Source of the DNA: Pararhizobium sp. IMCC3301
GTDB lineage: Bacteria; Pseudomonadota; Alphaproteobacteria; Rhizobiales; GCA-2746425
NCBI RefSeq assembly: GCF_030758315.1
Contig: NZ_CP132336.1
Location: 1,612,001 to 1,676,000 of the forward strand
Direction: 5' to 3'
DNA: 64,000 nucleotides
The position numbers and the translations under genes are program-made. The notes beneath the pieces were generated by a model that was not told where the DNA came from, did no database searches, and saw only the letters and a list, made by a program, of their open reading frames with translations. This document shows positions 37,554-47,468 of this stretch, one piece after another (position 1 is the first letter of the stretch; every line of letters begins with the position of its first letter).

Positions 37554-38738
37554 ATGTTGAAAGATTTCTCCCTGCAAGCCTTCTTCATGGGCTGGCTGGT
37601 CGCCTTTGTCGGATTCGCCAGTTCCTTCGCTGTCATCCTGCAAGGCTTGAACGCTGTCGGTGCCACCCAGCAGCAGGCCGCATCCGGTCTCATGGCACTT
37701 TCCATCTCCATGGGGATTTGTGGAATTATCCTCAGCGTCTGGACCAAAATGCCGGTCAGCGCCGCCTGGTCGACGCCGGGCGCAGCTTTGCTGGCGACAG
37801 CTGCAGTACCGGAAGGCGGCTTTGCCACGGCCGTCGGTGCCTTTCTCATCGCCGGTGTTCTGCTGGCTTTTGCCGGCATCTGGAAACCGCTTGGCCGCGC
37901 CGTTCAGGCTATTCCGGCACCGTTGGCGAATGCCATGCTCGCGGGCATTCTGATCGGGCTTTGTTTTGCGCCCTTCAAGGCCGTGGCATTTGATCCGCTT
38001 CTCGGCCTGCCGATCCTGATCGCCTGGCTGATCGGAGGTCGGATTCACCGCTTTCTCGCTGTGCCGGCAGCCCTGGCAGCGTTCTTTGTCGTGCTGCTGT
38101 TTGCCGTCGATCTGCCGGACAATATGCGTTCAGAACTCGGCGAAGCGCTGGTGCCGGCCTGGATTTTCATCTGGCCGAACTTCAAACTGTCCGCCCTGAT
38201 CGGCATTGCCATCCCGCTGTTCATCGTCACCATGGCAAGCCAGAATATCCCCGGCGCTGCGGTTCTCAGCGTTCATGGTTACAAACCGCAGCCCGGCCCG
38301 CTGTTTGCGGTCAGCGGCGTATTTTCGTTCCTGTCCGCGCCGTTTGGCGGCCACGCGGTCAATCTGGCGGCGATCACCGCTGCAATGTGCGCCAGCGAAG
38401 ATGCCCATCCCGACCCGGCGCGGCGCTACTGGTCAGCGATTACTGCAGGCGCGGTCTATATCTTCTTCGGGCTGCTGGCAGGTGTGGCGACATCCTTTAT
38501 CAGTCTGGCCCCCGGCATTCTGATCGAGGCCGTTGCCGGGCTGGCGCTGATCGGTGCTTTCAGCGCCTCTGCCCTTGCCGCCTTCCAGCAAGGCGAAACC
38601 CGACAGGCTGCCGCGGTGACGTTCCTGACAACCGCTTCCGGCATCAGCCTGTTGGGAATTTCGGGCGCGTTTTGGGGATTGCTGGCCGGGATTGCGGTGC
38701 TGGCTCTGCAGCGACGCACACCTGCTGTCAAAGGCTGA
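37554..38738 (+). CDS. benE: BenE-family transporter
   Basis: 394 residues, about twelve membrane segments, similar throughout to BenE benzoate/proton symporters: FVGFASSFAVILQGLNAVGA at the N-terminus, then MSISMGICGI-like and WSTPGAALLAT segments. No benzoate-degradation genes are nearby, so the substrate is uncertain. It overlaps the convergent cobK gene by 11 bp at their 3' ends. Confidence 0.88.
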   Translation: MLKDFSLQAFFMGWLVAFVGFASSFAVILQGLNAVGATQQQAASGLMALSISMGICGIILSVWTKMPVSAAWSTPGAALLATAAVPEGGFATAVGAFLIAGVLLAFAGIWKPLGRAVQAIPAPLANAMLAGILIGLCFAPFKAVAFDPLLGLPILIAWLIGGRIHRFLAVPAALAAFFVVLLFAVDLPDNMRSELGEALVPAWIFIWPNFKLSALIGIAIPLFIVTMASQNIPGAAVLSVHGYKPQPGPLFAVSGVFSFLSAPFGGHAVNLAAITAAMCASEDAHPDPARRYWSAITAGAVYIFFGLLAGVATSFISLAPGILIEAVAGLALIGAFSASALAAFQQGETRQAAAVTFLTTASGISLLGISGAFWGLLAGIAVLALQRRTPAVKG

Positions 38739-39465
38739 ACAAGCGCCGCAACCAGACAGCGGCGTCGCCAACGATCGATACACATTTTGCCTCGGGCCTG
38801 GCCGGTTGCTGCACCATCACCACCGGCAGGCCCATCCAGCTCGCAGCTTCAATCTTAGCGTAGCCGGGGCCGCCGGAATTTTTCGCCACCACGCAATTGA
38901 TGCGGTGATCCGACATCAGCGCACATTCATCATCGGCAGTGTCGCGCGGGCGTTCCAGAATGACCTTGCCGGGCGGTATCGGGGGGTCCGGTTCTTCCAT
39001 CATCCGGCTCAAAAACCAGCAATCCATGCGTCTGGCGAAGGCCGGCGCTTCCTGGCGGCCGACCGCCAGAAGCACGCGGGCTCGGCGTGGCACCTGCTCC
39101 ACTGCCGAAGCAATATCGGACACTTCCAGCCAGTGATCCTGCTCGGTCTTTTCCCAGGGCGAACGGCCCAGCAGCAAATACGGCACACCCAGTTGCTTTG
39201 CGGCACTGACCGCATGATCGGTGATGGTCGCGGCAAACGGGTGCGTTGCATCGATCACCGCTTCAATCTTCTGGCTGGCAATGAATTGCGTCAGCCCTTC
39301 AACGCCGCCAAAGCCGCCAATGCGCAGCCGCCCGGCCGGGCGGCGCGGTGAACTGGTCCGGCCTGCCAGCGAGCTGATGATGTCGAGTTCCGGTTCGCTG
39401 GCAAACAGCTGTGCCAGACGAAAAGCCTCGGTTGTGCCGCCCAACAACAAAACCGAATGCGCCAT
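38728..39465 (-). CDS. cobK: Precorrin-6A reductase
   Basis: Reduces the corrin macrocycle of (cobalt-)precorrin-6A with NADPH. 245 residues from the ATG at 39465, where the first strand HSVLLLGGTTEAFRLA begins; an upstream TTG would lengthen it with unrelated sequence inside cbiD. Other CobK/CbiJ segments: DATHPFAATITDHAV and KNSGGPGYAKIEAA. It lies 19 bp after cbiD, as a two-gene operon. Confidence 0.94.
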   Translation of the reverse strand: MAHSVLLLGGTTEAFRLAQLFASEPELDIISSLAGRTSSPRRPAGRLRIGGFGGVEGLTQFIASQKIEAVIDATHPFAATITDHAVSAAKQLGVPYLLLGRSPWEKTEQDHWLEVSDIASAVEQVPRRARVLLAVGRQEAPAFARRMDCWFLSRMMEEPDPPIPPGKVILERPRDTADDECALMSDHRINCVVAKNSGGPGYAKIEAASWMGLPVVMVQQPARPEAKCVSIVGDAAVWLRRLFSL

Positions 39466-39484
39466 TGCAGATGGCGCATCGCCC

Positions 39485-40657
39485 TCAATTATCCGTACTG
39501 GCTCCGTTTCCAAGATTGCCAATTCCTATCGCCCCTTGATCATCAGCGGTGTTGGCCAGTATCCGGCCATCGCGCCCCACAATCAGTATGTCCAGCACAA
39601 CTCCGCTGCCGGCACCGCCCTTTTCCAGAGCCGCACGGCCCGTCTGTTCCGCCTGTCGAGCCACGTCCAGCGTTAGTGCATCAGCCATGGTGCCCGCTTC
39701 CTCAACGGCTAATGAAAGCACTTCCGCAGCCGTGTTGGCAATCCGGGATTTTTCCACAAGGCCGGGAGACCCGCCCAGAGCCTCGATTCGCAGCGCCAAC
39801 CAGTCGAAATCGACCTGCGAGCGGCCGGAATGCAAATCCAGCGCGCCCTGTGCCAGTTTCACCAATTTAGCGAAACCTCCGGCAATGGTGAGACGCGGCA
39901 CCGGGTGGCTGCGGACATATTTCAGCACCCCTCCGGCAAAATCGCCCATATCCAACAGGCCGATATCCGGCAAATCGTAAAGCGCCTGAACCGCCGCTTC
40001 AGAAGTCGAGCCGGTGGAGCCCGCAATATGGCTAAGTCCGGCAGCCCGCGCCACATCCACCCCGCGGTGAATGGAGTGTATCCACGCCGCGCAGGAAAAC
40101 GGGTGGACAATGCCGGTCGTGCCCAGAATGGAAAGTCCACCAACAATGCCGAGGCGCGGATTCCAGGTTTTCAATGCCAGTTCTGCGCCTCCCTTTACTG
40201 AAATTTCGATGATTATATCGTGCCGCTGGGCAAACTGGTCGCACAGGGTTTCAACCACTTCACGCATCAGCTTGCGTGGCACCGGATTGATCGCCGGCTC
40301 GCCCGGTGGAACCGGCAGACCGGCCCGTGTCACCATGCCAACGCCAGGACCGGCGCTGAACACGATGCCGCAGCCTGGCACGCCACGGCGCAGTGTCACG
40401 ATGATCTCCGCCCCATGGGTGACATCCGGATCATCACCGGCATCCTTGATGATGCTGGCCATGGCATAATCCGTGCCGAGCTGCTCACGGCACAAGGCAA
40501 ATGAAGGCTTTTCGCCTTTCGGCAGGGTGATTTCAACCGGATCGGGAAACCCGCCCGAGAACAACGCAGTCAGCGCCGCTTTGGTGGCAGCAGTGGCACA
40601 GGCACCTGTTGTCCAGCCCCTGCGCAAATTCCGGTCTGTGGGCTTGCGAGCATTCAT
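39485..40657 (-). CDS. cbiD: Cobalt-precorrin-5B C(1)-methyltransferase
   Basis: SAM-dependent methylation of C-1 in the early-cobalt (anaerobic) corrin pathway. 390 residues with the diagnostic RRGWTTGACATAATKAAL near the N-terminus and GTTGIVHPFSCAAWIHSI in the middle. Aerobic organisms usually use CobF for this job, so the presence of CbiD is informative about the route. Divergent from cobA, 60 bp away; no cobalamin riboswitch is visible in that gap. Confidence 0.96.
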   Translation of the reverse strand: MNARKPTDRNLRRGWTTGACATAATKAALTALFSGGFPDPVEITLPKGEKPSFALCREQLGTDYAMASIIKDAGDDPDVTHGAEIIVTLRRGVPGCGIVFSAGPGVGMVTRAGLPVPPGEPAINPVPRKLMREVVETLCDQFAQRHDIIIEISVKGGAELALKTWNPRLGIVGGLSILGTTGIVHPFSCAAWIHSIHRGVDVARAAGLSHIAGSTGSTSEAAVQALYDLPDIGLLDMGDFAGGVLKYVRSHPVPRLTIAGGFAKLVKLAQGALDLHSGRSQVDFDWLALRIEALGGSPGLVEKSRIANTAAEVLSLAVEEAGTMADALTLDVARQAEQTGRAALEKGGAGSGVVLDILIVGRDGRILANTADDQGAIGIGNLGNGASTDN

Positions 40658-40717
40658 GCTTCATCTATAGACCGTTTCATGGTTTCAAACAGTCTCGCTT
40701 TCCTCTAATTTACACCC

Positions 40718-41572
40718 ATGAACCGAGAATCTGATCCGACTCCCCTCTTCAATCTGCCGCGTTTCGAGCCTGGCTGGGTCTGGCTTGTGGGTGCCGGTCC
40801 CGGCGACCCGGGCTTATTAACGCTGCACGCCCTGAACGCCCTGCAACAGGCCGATGTCATCATTTATGACGCCCTTGTCGGCGAGCAGGTTCTGGACCAT
40901 GCGAAGCCTTCCGCGATCAAGGAGTATGCCGGCAAGCGCGGCGGCAAACCCTCACCCAGCCAACGTGATATTTCGCTGCGTCTGATTGAACTGGCCCGTG
41001 AGGACAAACGCGTCTGCCGCCTCAAGGGCGGCGATCCATTCGTGTTTGGCCGCGGCGGCGAAGAAGCCCTGGCGCTGGTGGAAGCCAGTGTACCGTTTCG
41101 CATTATTCCCGGTATCTCGGCAGGCATTGGCGGTCTGGCCTATGCGGGTATTCCGGTGACCCACCGGGACATTAACCAGGCGGTAACCTTTTTGACAGGT
41201 CATGATCAGACCGGCCTGACACCCGCTGCAATCGACTGGAACGGCGTCGCCAAAGGCGCTCCGGTGATTGTAATGTATATGGCGATGAAGCATCTGGGGT
41301 CCATTACCCAAAATCTCATCAAAGCGGGCCGCAAGCCAGGCGAACCGATGGCAATTATCTGTAACGCCTCACTGCCGCATCAAAGCGTTCTGGAAACCAC
41401 ACTGGGCGAGGCGGTCCGTGACGCTGAAGCGCAGCAGATGGAGCCGCCTGCCATGGTGGTTCTGGGCGAGGTGGTTCGCTTGCGCGCCGCGCTGGACTGG
41501 CTGGGGGCGCTACAGGGGCGCATTCTGGAAAAAGACCCACTCAACAGCCGCAGTCAAAGCCAGGCCGGATGA
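40718..41572 (+). CDS. cobA: Uroporphyrinogen-III C-methyltransferase
   Basis: SAM-dependent methylation of uroporphyrinogen III at C-2 and C-7 to precorrin-2, entry to cobalamin and siroheme. 284 residues. VGAGPGDPGLLTLHA, RLKGGDPFVFGRGGEEA and the PGISAGIGGLAYAGIPVTHR segment are all diagnostic for SUMT. The single-domain form has no CysG oxidase/chelatase part. It overlaps cobB by four bases (ATGA). Confidence 0.97.
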   Translation: MNRESDPTPLFNLPRFEPGWVWLVGAGPGDPGLLTLHALNALQQADVIIYDALVGEQVLDHAKPSAIKEYAGKRGGKPSPSQRDISLRLIELAREDKRVCRLKGGDPFVFGRGGEEALALVEASVPFRIIPGISAGIGGLAYAGIPVTHRDINQAVTFLTGHDQTGLTPAAIDWNGVAKGAPVIVMYMAMKHLGSITQNLIKAGRKPGEPMAIICNASLPHQSVLETTLGEAVRDAEAQQMEPPAMVVLGEVVRLRAALDWLGALQGRILEKDPLNSRSQSQAG

Positions 41573-42870
41573 TGGCCGGGCAAAAGGCCCCGCGTGGTCT
41601 GGTTCTGTCCGCACCCGGCTCCGGTTGCGGCAAAACCCTGATCACTCTGGCGCTGCTGCGCGCCCTGAAAAATCAGGGTCTGGATGTCGCCGGTGCAAAG
41701 AGCGGTCCGGATTATATCGACCCGCGTTTTCACGAAGCCGCCTGTGGCCATCCCAGCTATAATCTCGACGGATTTGCCATGACGGCGCCGGATTTGCAGC
41801 ATTGGGCCGCAATTGCTGCCCGCAACGCTGATCTGCTGCTGGTTGAAGGCGCCATGGGTCTGTTTGACGGCGCAGCAAACGGCGAGGCGTCGACGGCTGA
41901 TATTGCCGGCAGTCTCGGCCTGCCGGTGGTGCTGATTATCGATTGCCGCGGCGTCGGCCAGTCAGTTGCAGCGCTTGCCAGCGGCTTTGCCGGTTTCCGC
42001 AGCACGACGCGGCTCGCCGGTGTCATTCTCAATCGCGTCAGCTCACCACGCCATTTTGATATTTTGAAAAGTGGTTTTGATGAAATCGGACTGGCGGTGT
42101 TCGGCCATGTCAGATCCAGCGCGCAACTGGCGCTCCCGGCGCGTCATCTCGGTCTGGTACAGGCGCAAGAACATGCCGCCCTCGACAGCTTTCTGAACCA
42201 GGCGGCAGAACACGTCACGCGCCATATTGATCTGCACGGCCTTGTCAGTGCTGCCGCACCCGTGCAATCCGATCAGGCCATGCCGCCGGCAATGCAACCG
42301 CTTGGCCAGTCGATGGCCATTGCCCGCGACGAAGCCTTTGCGTTTTGCTATCCGCACCAACTGGCAGGCTGGCAGAATGCCGGCGCCAGCCTGAGTTTCT
42401 TTTCACCTTTAAAGGACGAAGCACCGGCTGCCGATGCCGACGCTGTGTTTCTGCCCGGCGGCTATCCTGAACTTCATGCCGGACACCTTGCCCACGCCGA
42501 CAATTTCCGCGCAGGGCTGGAAAATGCCGCTGCTGCAAACGCCCTCATTTACGGCGAATGCGGCGGCTACATGGTTTTGGGCGACTGGCTGATCTGCGAT
42601 CAAAAATACTGCCACAAAATGCTTGGCCTGCTGCCGCTGCAAACCAGTTTCGCCGAACGCCGGCTGCATCTGGGCTACCGCAAACTGACACCGCTTCAAC
42701 CCGCGCCCTTCGCCTCACCCTTGCGCGGCCATGAATTCCACTATGCAACAACCATCCGCAGCGGCGATGCCGACCCCCTGTTCGAGGTGGAAGATGCTGC
42801 CGGCAATGCCTTCGGCAACACGGGCCAGCGCCGTGGCAATGTGATGGGTTCCTTCATCCACCTGATCTGA
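41569..42870 (+). CDS. cobB: Cobyrinate a,c-diamide synthase
   Basis: Amidates the a and c side chains of cobyrinate (or hydrogenobyrinate) using glutamine and ATP. 433 residues: N-terminal P-loop (SAPGSGCGKTLITLALL) and KSGPDYIDPRFHEAA, and a C-terminal class I glutaminase-like domain with the catalytic Cys in IYGECGGYMVLG and a His in GHEFHYATT. CobB and CbiA are homologous, so substrate form (with or without cobalt) is not settled by sequence. Confidence 0.95.
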   Translation: MMAGQKAPRGLVLSAPGSGCGKTLITLALLRALKNQGLDVAGAKSGPDYIDPRFHEAACGHPSYNLDGFAMTAPDLQHWAAIAARNADLLLVEGAMGLFDGAANGEASTADIAGSLGLPVVLIIDCRGVGQSVAALASGFAGFRSTTRLAGVILNRVSSPRHFDILKSGFDEIGLAVFGHVRSSAQLALPARHLGLVQAQEHAALDSFLNQAAEHVTRHIDLHGLVSAAAPVQSDQAMPPAMQPLGQSMAIARDEAFAFCYPHQLAGWQNAGASLSFFSPLKDEAPAADADAVFLPGGYPELHAGHLAHADNFRAGLENAAAANALIYGECGGYMVLGDWLICDQKYCHKMLGLLPLQTSFAERRLHLGYRKLTPLQPAPFASPLRGHEFHYATTIRSGDADPLFEVEDAAGNAFGNTGQRRGNVMGSFIHLI

Positions 42871-42902
42871 GCAGTCCTGTTGAATTGTGGTCCCGGTTCA
42901 GT

Positions 42903-43664
42903 TCAGGCGCTGCGTTTGGGCCGCAGAATATGGGCGTGGGCACCGTCATAAAGTGCGCTGTCGCGAAACCCGCCCTGTTCGGCGAGGGCACGGCCAACAA
43001 AAATCAGGGCGGTGCGGGTGATTTTCGCCTGCCGGGCCTGTTCGCGAATATCGCTCAAAGTGCCGTGCAGAAACGCCTCATCCGGCCAGCCCACCCGATA
43101 GGCAATGATGACCGGACAATCCGCGCCGTAAAGCGGGATCAGCTTGCGTTCGATATCGCGCAGATTGCGCACTGACAGATGAATTACCAGCGTCGCTCCG
43201 GAGCGGCCCAGAACCTCCAGATCCTCACCAGGAGGCATCGTTGAGGATTTCATTGCAGTGCGCGTCAGAATCACCGTCTGATTGATTTCGGGCACTGTCA
43301 GTTCACGGCCGAGTTTTGCAGCCGCCGCCGCATAGGCCGGCACACCGGGGGTGATTTCATAGGCAATATCAGCCGCCTGCAGTCGCCGCACCTGCTCGGC
43401 GATGGCACCATAAAGCGACGGATCGCCGGAATGCACACGCGCCACATCCTCGCCGCGCCCATGTGCGCTGGTAATTTCTTCCATGATCTGATTGAGGGTC
43501 ATGGAGGCTGTGTCCACCACCCTGCCCGGCGCTTCGGCGACCACTGCCTGAGGCACCAGCGATCCGGCATAAAGACAAAGCGAACAGGATTTGATGAGGC
43601 GCAGGCCGCGCACCGTAATGAGTTCCGGATCGCCGGGGCCTGCCCCGATAAAATGAACGGTCAT
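42903..43664 (-). CDS. cobM: Precorrin-4 C(11)-methyltransferase
   Basis: 253 residues of the corrin methyltransferase fold. VHFIGAGPGDPELITVRG is at the N-terminus and HSGDPSLYGAIAEQ is the SAM-binding loop. These match CobM/CbiF, which adds the C-11 methyl group. Its ATG overlaps the stop of the cbiG-cobJ gene (ATGA), and it is the last gene of the cbiX-to-cobM operon. Confidence 0.95.
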   Translation of the reverse strand: MTVHFIGAGPGDPELITVRGLRLIKSCSLCLYAGSLVPQAVVAEAPGRVVDTASMTLNQIMEEITSAHGRGEDVARVHSGDPSLYGAIAEQVRRLQAADIAYEITPGVPAYAAAAAKLGRELTVPEINQTVILTRTAMKSSTMPPGEDLEVLGRSGATLVIHLSVRNLRDIERKLIPLYGADCPVIIAYRVGWPDEAFLHGTLSDIREQARQAKITRTALIFVGRALAEQGGFRDSALYDGAHAHILRPKRSA

Positions 43665-45484
43665 TCTGCTGCTTCCTGATTATCTTGCGCGCGTTTTCTG
43701 GCATATCCGCGCGGCGTGTATACCCGTGTTCCGCCATCAAATGACAGTTTGCGTGTCGCGCTGGAGCCAACCAGCACAACAGTCAGCATATCAACATCAT
43801 CGACATCCAGATCCTGCAGATCGACCACCCGCAAATGTTCTTCGGCGCGGCCAAGATTTGATCCCAGCACAACAGGCGTATCCGCCGGACGATGTTGCAG
43901 CAGCCTGTCTCTGGCCCAGGCCAGCTGGGTGCGGCGGCGTCTGGAGACCGGATTGTAGAATGCAATGACGAAATCCGCTTCTGCAGCGGCCTCGACACGG
44001 GCCTGAATAGCCTGCCATGGCGTCAGAAGATCAGACAGGGAAATCGTGCAGAAATCATGCCCCAGAACCGCGCCTATGCGGGCGGAAGCGGCCTGCAGCG
44101 CCGAAATGCCGGGCGTTGTGATGATCTCTGCCCGCCTTGCGCCATCGGGCACATCCGTCTGATCCAGACACTCCCAGACCAGCGTCGCCATGGCGTAAAT
44201 CCCCGGATCACCCGAGCAGACCAATGCAACTGAATGGCCCTGCCCCGCCAGCAACAGCGCGTGCCGCACCCGGTCTTCTTCTGCACCCAGCGGAAAATCA
44301 TGCCGTATCTTCCCGCAGGCCTGTGAGCCGAGCAGATCAAGATACAGCGTATAGCCGACCAGATGATCGGCCTCCGCCACCAGCCGTGTCGCTTCTGGGG
44401 TCTGCCAGTCGCTCTGCCCAGGCCCCGTTCCCACCACGGCGAGGCGGCCACGGGCGCGGCCAATCCGGTCTGGGTCGACGATCTCCGCTGCTGCGCTTAT
44501 GGCGCAAGTGCCCTGATCCGATTTTCTTTTCTCGACCAGCAACTCGCCCTGCGCCCCGGCAGCGGCCAGCGCCGCCGCTTCAGCAACGCCATGACAGCCG
44601 ACTTCGGCAAAGACGATTTCCGACGGGTTTTTGAGGCGCGGCGTTTCCGCCTCCAGTGTTTCGGCGTCCAGAAACCGCGCTGGCACGCCAAAATGCGCGG
44701 CGACAGCATGGATCGCCGCTTCATCGGCCTTCACCACATGGGAACACACGCAGGATACGGCCATACCGCTGAGATGCGCTTCGGCAAGGCTTTGTTCGGC
44801 CAGTTCGATCAGCCGGTCGGGGTCGGCATTGCGGATGGCCCCGAGGCCCATGACGAGACGCTTTGGGTGATACACCAAATGATCACTCGCTCCGGCCTGG
44901 GTTTGCAACGTACTTTCCAGAACCAGATCGCCGTCTTCCGCCAGCGGCAGATCGCCGTCGGGAAACGGCGATTCGCCGATAATCCTGATTTTACCGCCAT
45001 TCAGCAGAGCCGCCATGAAGGGTTTGGCATCATCCCTGTTAGCCAGCGTCCAGCCCGTTGGCGGCTCGTCCAGAGCAACTCCATATTGCACATCTCCAGC
45101 CGTGGTAATCGCCGCATGACCGGACAGATATTTGGCAATCTCCCGCGCCATGGCATTGCCGCCATGATGCCCGCCCAGCAACGGTACGATACTCTGCCCG
45201 TCGTCGCTGATCGCAAGCACTGGCGGTTCCCGGTGCTTGTCAGACAGATGAGGCGCGACGGCGCGGATCAGGATCCCGGAGGCGCAGACACCGATAATCG
45301 GTCTGCCGGAATTGAAAAGCCCGCCAATATGCGGCAGCGCGTCGTCAAACAGCACAGCAATACCTGTCACGCCCTGCAGGCGAGCGGCAGCCCCGTGAAT
45401 CTCGGCCTGCAGAAGGCCCGCAAGCGATTGCGCGAGCGGCAGCCCCGCTTGCGTCAGAACCACAATGACCGCTCCATCGCTCAT
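43661..45484 (-). CDS. cobJ: CbiG-CobJ fusion: cobalt-precorrin-5A hydrolase / precorrin-3B C(17)-methyltransferase
   Basis: 607 residues, two enzymes in one chain. Residues 1 to about 345 are full CbiG: N-terminal domain with VCASGILIRAVAPHLSDK and PLLGGHHGGNAMA, and a C-terminal CobE-like domain with GLGAIRNADPDRLIELAE and VFAEVGCHGVAEAAAL. The rest is CobJ/CbiH: AVVGTGPGQSDWQTPEA, VCSGDPGIYAMA and FYNPVSRRRRTQLA. CbiG opens the delta-lactone left by ring contraction in the early-cobalt route; CobJ methylates C-17 and contracts the ring. The start overlaps the cobI stop. Confidence 0.94.
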   Translation of the reverse strand: MSDGAVIVVLTQAGLPLAQSLAGLLQAEIHGAAARLQGVTGIAVLFDDALPHIGGLFNSGRPIIGVCASGILIRAVAPHLSDKHREPPVLAISDDGQSIVPLLGGHHGGNAMAREIAKYLSGHAAITTAGDVQYGVALDEPPTGWTLANRDDAKPFMAALLNGGKIRIIGESPFPDGDLPLAEDGDLVLESTLQTQAGASDHLVYHPKRLVMGLGAIRNADPDRLIELAEQSLAEAHLSGMAVSCVCSHVVKADEAAIHAVAAHFGVPARFLDAETLEAETPRLKNPSEIVFAEVGCHGVAEAAALAAAGAQGELLVEKRKSDQGTCAISAAAEIVDPDRIGRARGRLAVVGTGPGQSDWQTPEATRLVAEADHLVGYTLYLDLLGSQACGKIRHDFPLGAEEDRVRHALLLAGQGHSVALVCSGDPGIYAMATLVWECLDQTDVPDGARRAEIITTPGISALQAASARIGAVLGHDFCTISLSDLLTPWQAIQARVEAAAEADFVIAFYNPVSRRRRTQLAWARDRLLQHRPADTPVVLGSNLGRAEEHLRVVDLQDLDVDDVDMLTVVLVGSSATRKLSFDGGTRVYTPRGYARKRAQDNQEAAE

Positions 45485-46194
45485 CAGTCGGCCCCCGGCC
45501 CGGGACGGCTGCCCTTATCAATCAGAATCATCGAGAAATACGGCGCGCGATTTTCCGGCACGTCAGCCAGCGGCAACACGCGCTGCTGTTCCAGCGTGGC
45601 GCGCTCGACATAGATTGCCGCCTGCGTCAGCCCCTCTGCCTCAATCAGCTTGCGCAAGCGGCCGAAATGACGCCCCACCTTGATGATCGACGCCGCATCG
45701 CAAGCCCGCAGTTGCGCCGCGATGGCCGCATCATCCAGCGGTCCGGGAATCACCGTCAACACGCTGTTCCGGCCGGCAAGCGGGCGTCCTGCAGCCGCCG
45801 CACAGGCGGTCAGCGACGATACGCCGGGAACCACCACACAGGAAAAATCGGCGGCCAGAAGATCATACAGATACATGAAGGAGCCATAGAAGAACGGATC
45901 CCCTTCACACAGCACCACGACATCTTTCCCGGCCTTCAGATGCCGGGCAATATTAGCGGCCGCGCCCTGATATATCTCATGGGGAAAACTGTCCGGCAGC
46001 ATCGGCACTTCAATGGCAAGTTCATCGACCCCCTGCATGAAGTGTGCTGCGGCAATTGTCCGGGCAAAGCTTTCGCCGCTTTCAGGTGCGGGATAGGCGA
46101 TCAGCCCGGCACTGCCGATCAGGCGGGCCGCCTTCAGGGTCATCAGTTCCGGGTCACCCGGCCCGACGCCAACGCCATACAATGTTCCACTCAT
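45484..46194 (-). CDS. cobI: Precorrin-2 C(20)-methyltransferase
   Basis: 236 residues, corrin methyltransferase fold. GVGVGPGDPELMTLKAARLI at the N-terminus and CEGDPFFYGSFMYLYDLL are CobI/CbiL signatures for C-20 methylation. It is embedded between cobL and the fusion gene with overlapping start and stop codons on both sides, so the operon is tightly coupled. Confidence 0.95.
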   Translation of the reverse strand: MSGTLYGVGVGPGDPELMTLKAARLIGSAGLIAYPAPESGESFARTIAAAHFMQGVDELAIEVPMLPDSFPHEIYQGAAANIARHLKAGKDVVVLCEGDPFFYGSFMYLYDLLAADFSCVVVPGVSSLTACAAAAGRPLAGRNSVLTVIPGPLDDAAIAAQLRACDAASIIKVGRHFGRLRKLIEAEGLTQAAIYVERATLEQQRVLPLADVPENRAPYFSMILIDKGSRPGPGAD

Positions 46195-47468
46195 GCTTCA
46201 TCTTCCTTCTGCCACGCCCATTGGGTAATGGTCATAGCCGGTTTGAACCCGTGCACGGAGCCAAGCGATTGCAATCTGGCAACGCTGATCCGGGATAGGC
46301 TGCCACCATGCTGGCGTTGCGCTGCAAACAGATCAGCTTCCGATTCGATCGTCACTGCATGACAGACAAACCGGCCTCCGGGTAACAGAAATTGCAGCGC
46401 TGCATCGATTTTGTCGCGGCTGATGCCGCCGCCCATGAAAATTGCATTGGGGCGAGGACAATCAAGACCGCCAAGCTGCAGCGGCATTTCGCTCTGATAT
46501 CCTGCATGAAGGCCGGAAAGCCCGAAGCGATTGGCATTTTCCCGCTGATGCGCCTGCGCTTCAGCATCAATATCGAATGTATAGGCTGCGCCTCCCGGTG
46601 CAAGCCGCAAAAATTCAACGGCGACGGAAGCCGAGCCTGCACCAACATCCCACATGATGTCATCGGGCAGCGGCGCCAGCCTTGAAATTGCCAGCGCCCG
46701 CAATTCCCGCTTGGTCATTTTTCTGAATTGCGAAAACAGCTCATCCGGCAGGCCGGGCGCGCGGGAAACCACTTTTGCACTGCTGCTGGCAATACAGTCT
46801 ATGGCCAGGGTGTTGAGGTTGAAATCCTCATTGGCTTCAAACTCGGTATCGAAAAATTCTGCACCATCGCTGGCGATCACATCAAACCGGTTTTCCCGCT
46901 GGCCGTCGAGATGCGTCAGAACACTGACTTTTGAGCCCTCGTAACCCAGTTCCACCAAATGAGCGCAGACGGTTCCCGGTGTCGTGGCATCTTCCGACAG
47001 GACAATGATTTTCCGCTGCGGCGCAAATATGCTGCGAATGCTTGTATCATCGCGGCCATGCAGCGTGTGCAGCGTCACCTTGTGTTGCGGCCAGCCCATG
47101 CGGGCACAGGCCAGCGCAAAGGCGGAAACGCCGGGAATAATCACCATTTCCTCCAGCGAAAATCTGGCCAGCAGCCAGTTGCCGACGCCGTAGCAAAGCG
47201 GGTCACCGGTGGCAATCACCGCGACTTTTCGGGGGCGCTGTGCTGCAATTGCCTTCAATGTGTCCGCAAACGGGCTTTGCCAGGTGATGCGCGGCCGATC
47301 ATCCTGCGCAATCATCGCGAACAGGCGCGGAGAAGACACCAGAATTTCGGCTTCATCGAGTTTCTGTTTTGCTTTTGCTGACAGGCTGTCCGGCCCGTCA
47401 GCGCCCATGCCGATGACAGACAACCACGGATCAGCCAGTCCTCGCTCAGCCGGTCCTCGCTCAGCCAT
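46191..47468 (-). CDS. cobL: Precorrin-6Y C(5,15)-methyltransferase (decarboxylating)
   Basis: 425 residues from the ATG at 47468, which has a GGGGGAG ribosome binding site; an upstream start inside cobH is less likely. The N-terminal CbiE-like half has VIGMGADGPDSLSAKA and ATGDPLCYGVGNWL. The C-terminal CbiT-like half has DIMWDVGAGSASVAVEFLRL. Together they methylate C-5 and C-15 and remove the acetate carboxyl at C-12. It overlaps cobH by eight bases. Confidence 0.95.
   Translation of the reverse strand: MAERGPAERGLADPWLSVIGMGADGPDSLSAKAKQKLDEAEILVSSPRLFAMIAQDDRPRITWQSPFADTLKAIAAQRPRKVAVIATGDPLCYGVGNWLLARFSLEEMVIIPGVSAFALACARMGWPQHKVTLHTLHGRDDTSIRSIFAPQRKIIVLSEDATTPGTVCAHLVELGYEGSKVSVLTHLDGQRENRFDVIASDGAEFFDTEFEANEDFNLNTLAIDCIASSSAKVVSRAPGLPDELFSQFRKMTKRELRALAISRLAPLPDDIMWDVGAGSASVAVEFLRLAPGGAAYTFDIDAEAQAHQRENANRFGLSGLHAGYQSEMPLQLGGLDCPRPNAIFMGGGISRDKIDAALQFLLPGGRFVCHAVTIESEADLFAAQRQHGGSLSRISVARLQSLGSVHGFKPAMTITQWAWQKEDEA

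Noticed and set aside
40658-40717. Possible cobalamin riboswitch between cbiD and cobA
   Set aside because: The gap is only 60 bp, too short for the element, and lacks its conserved boxes.
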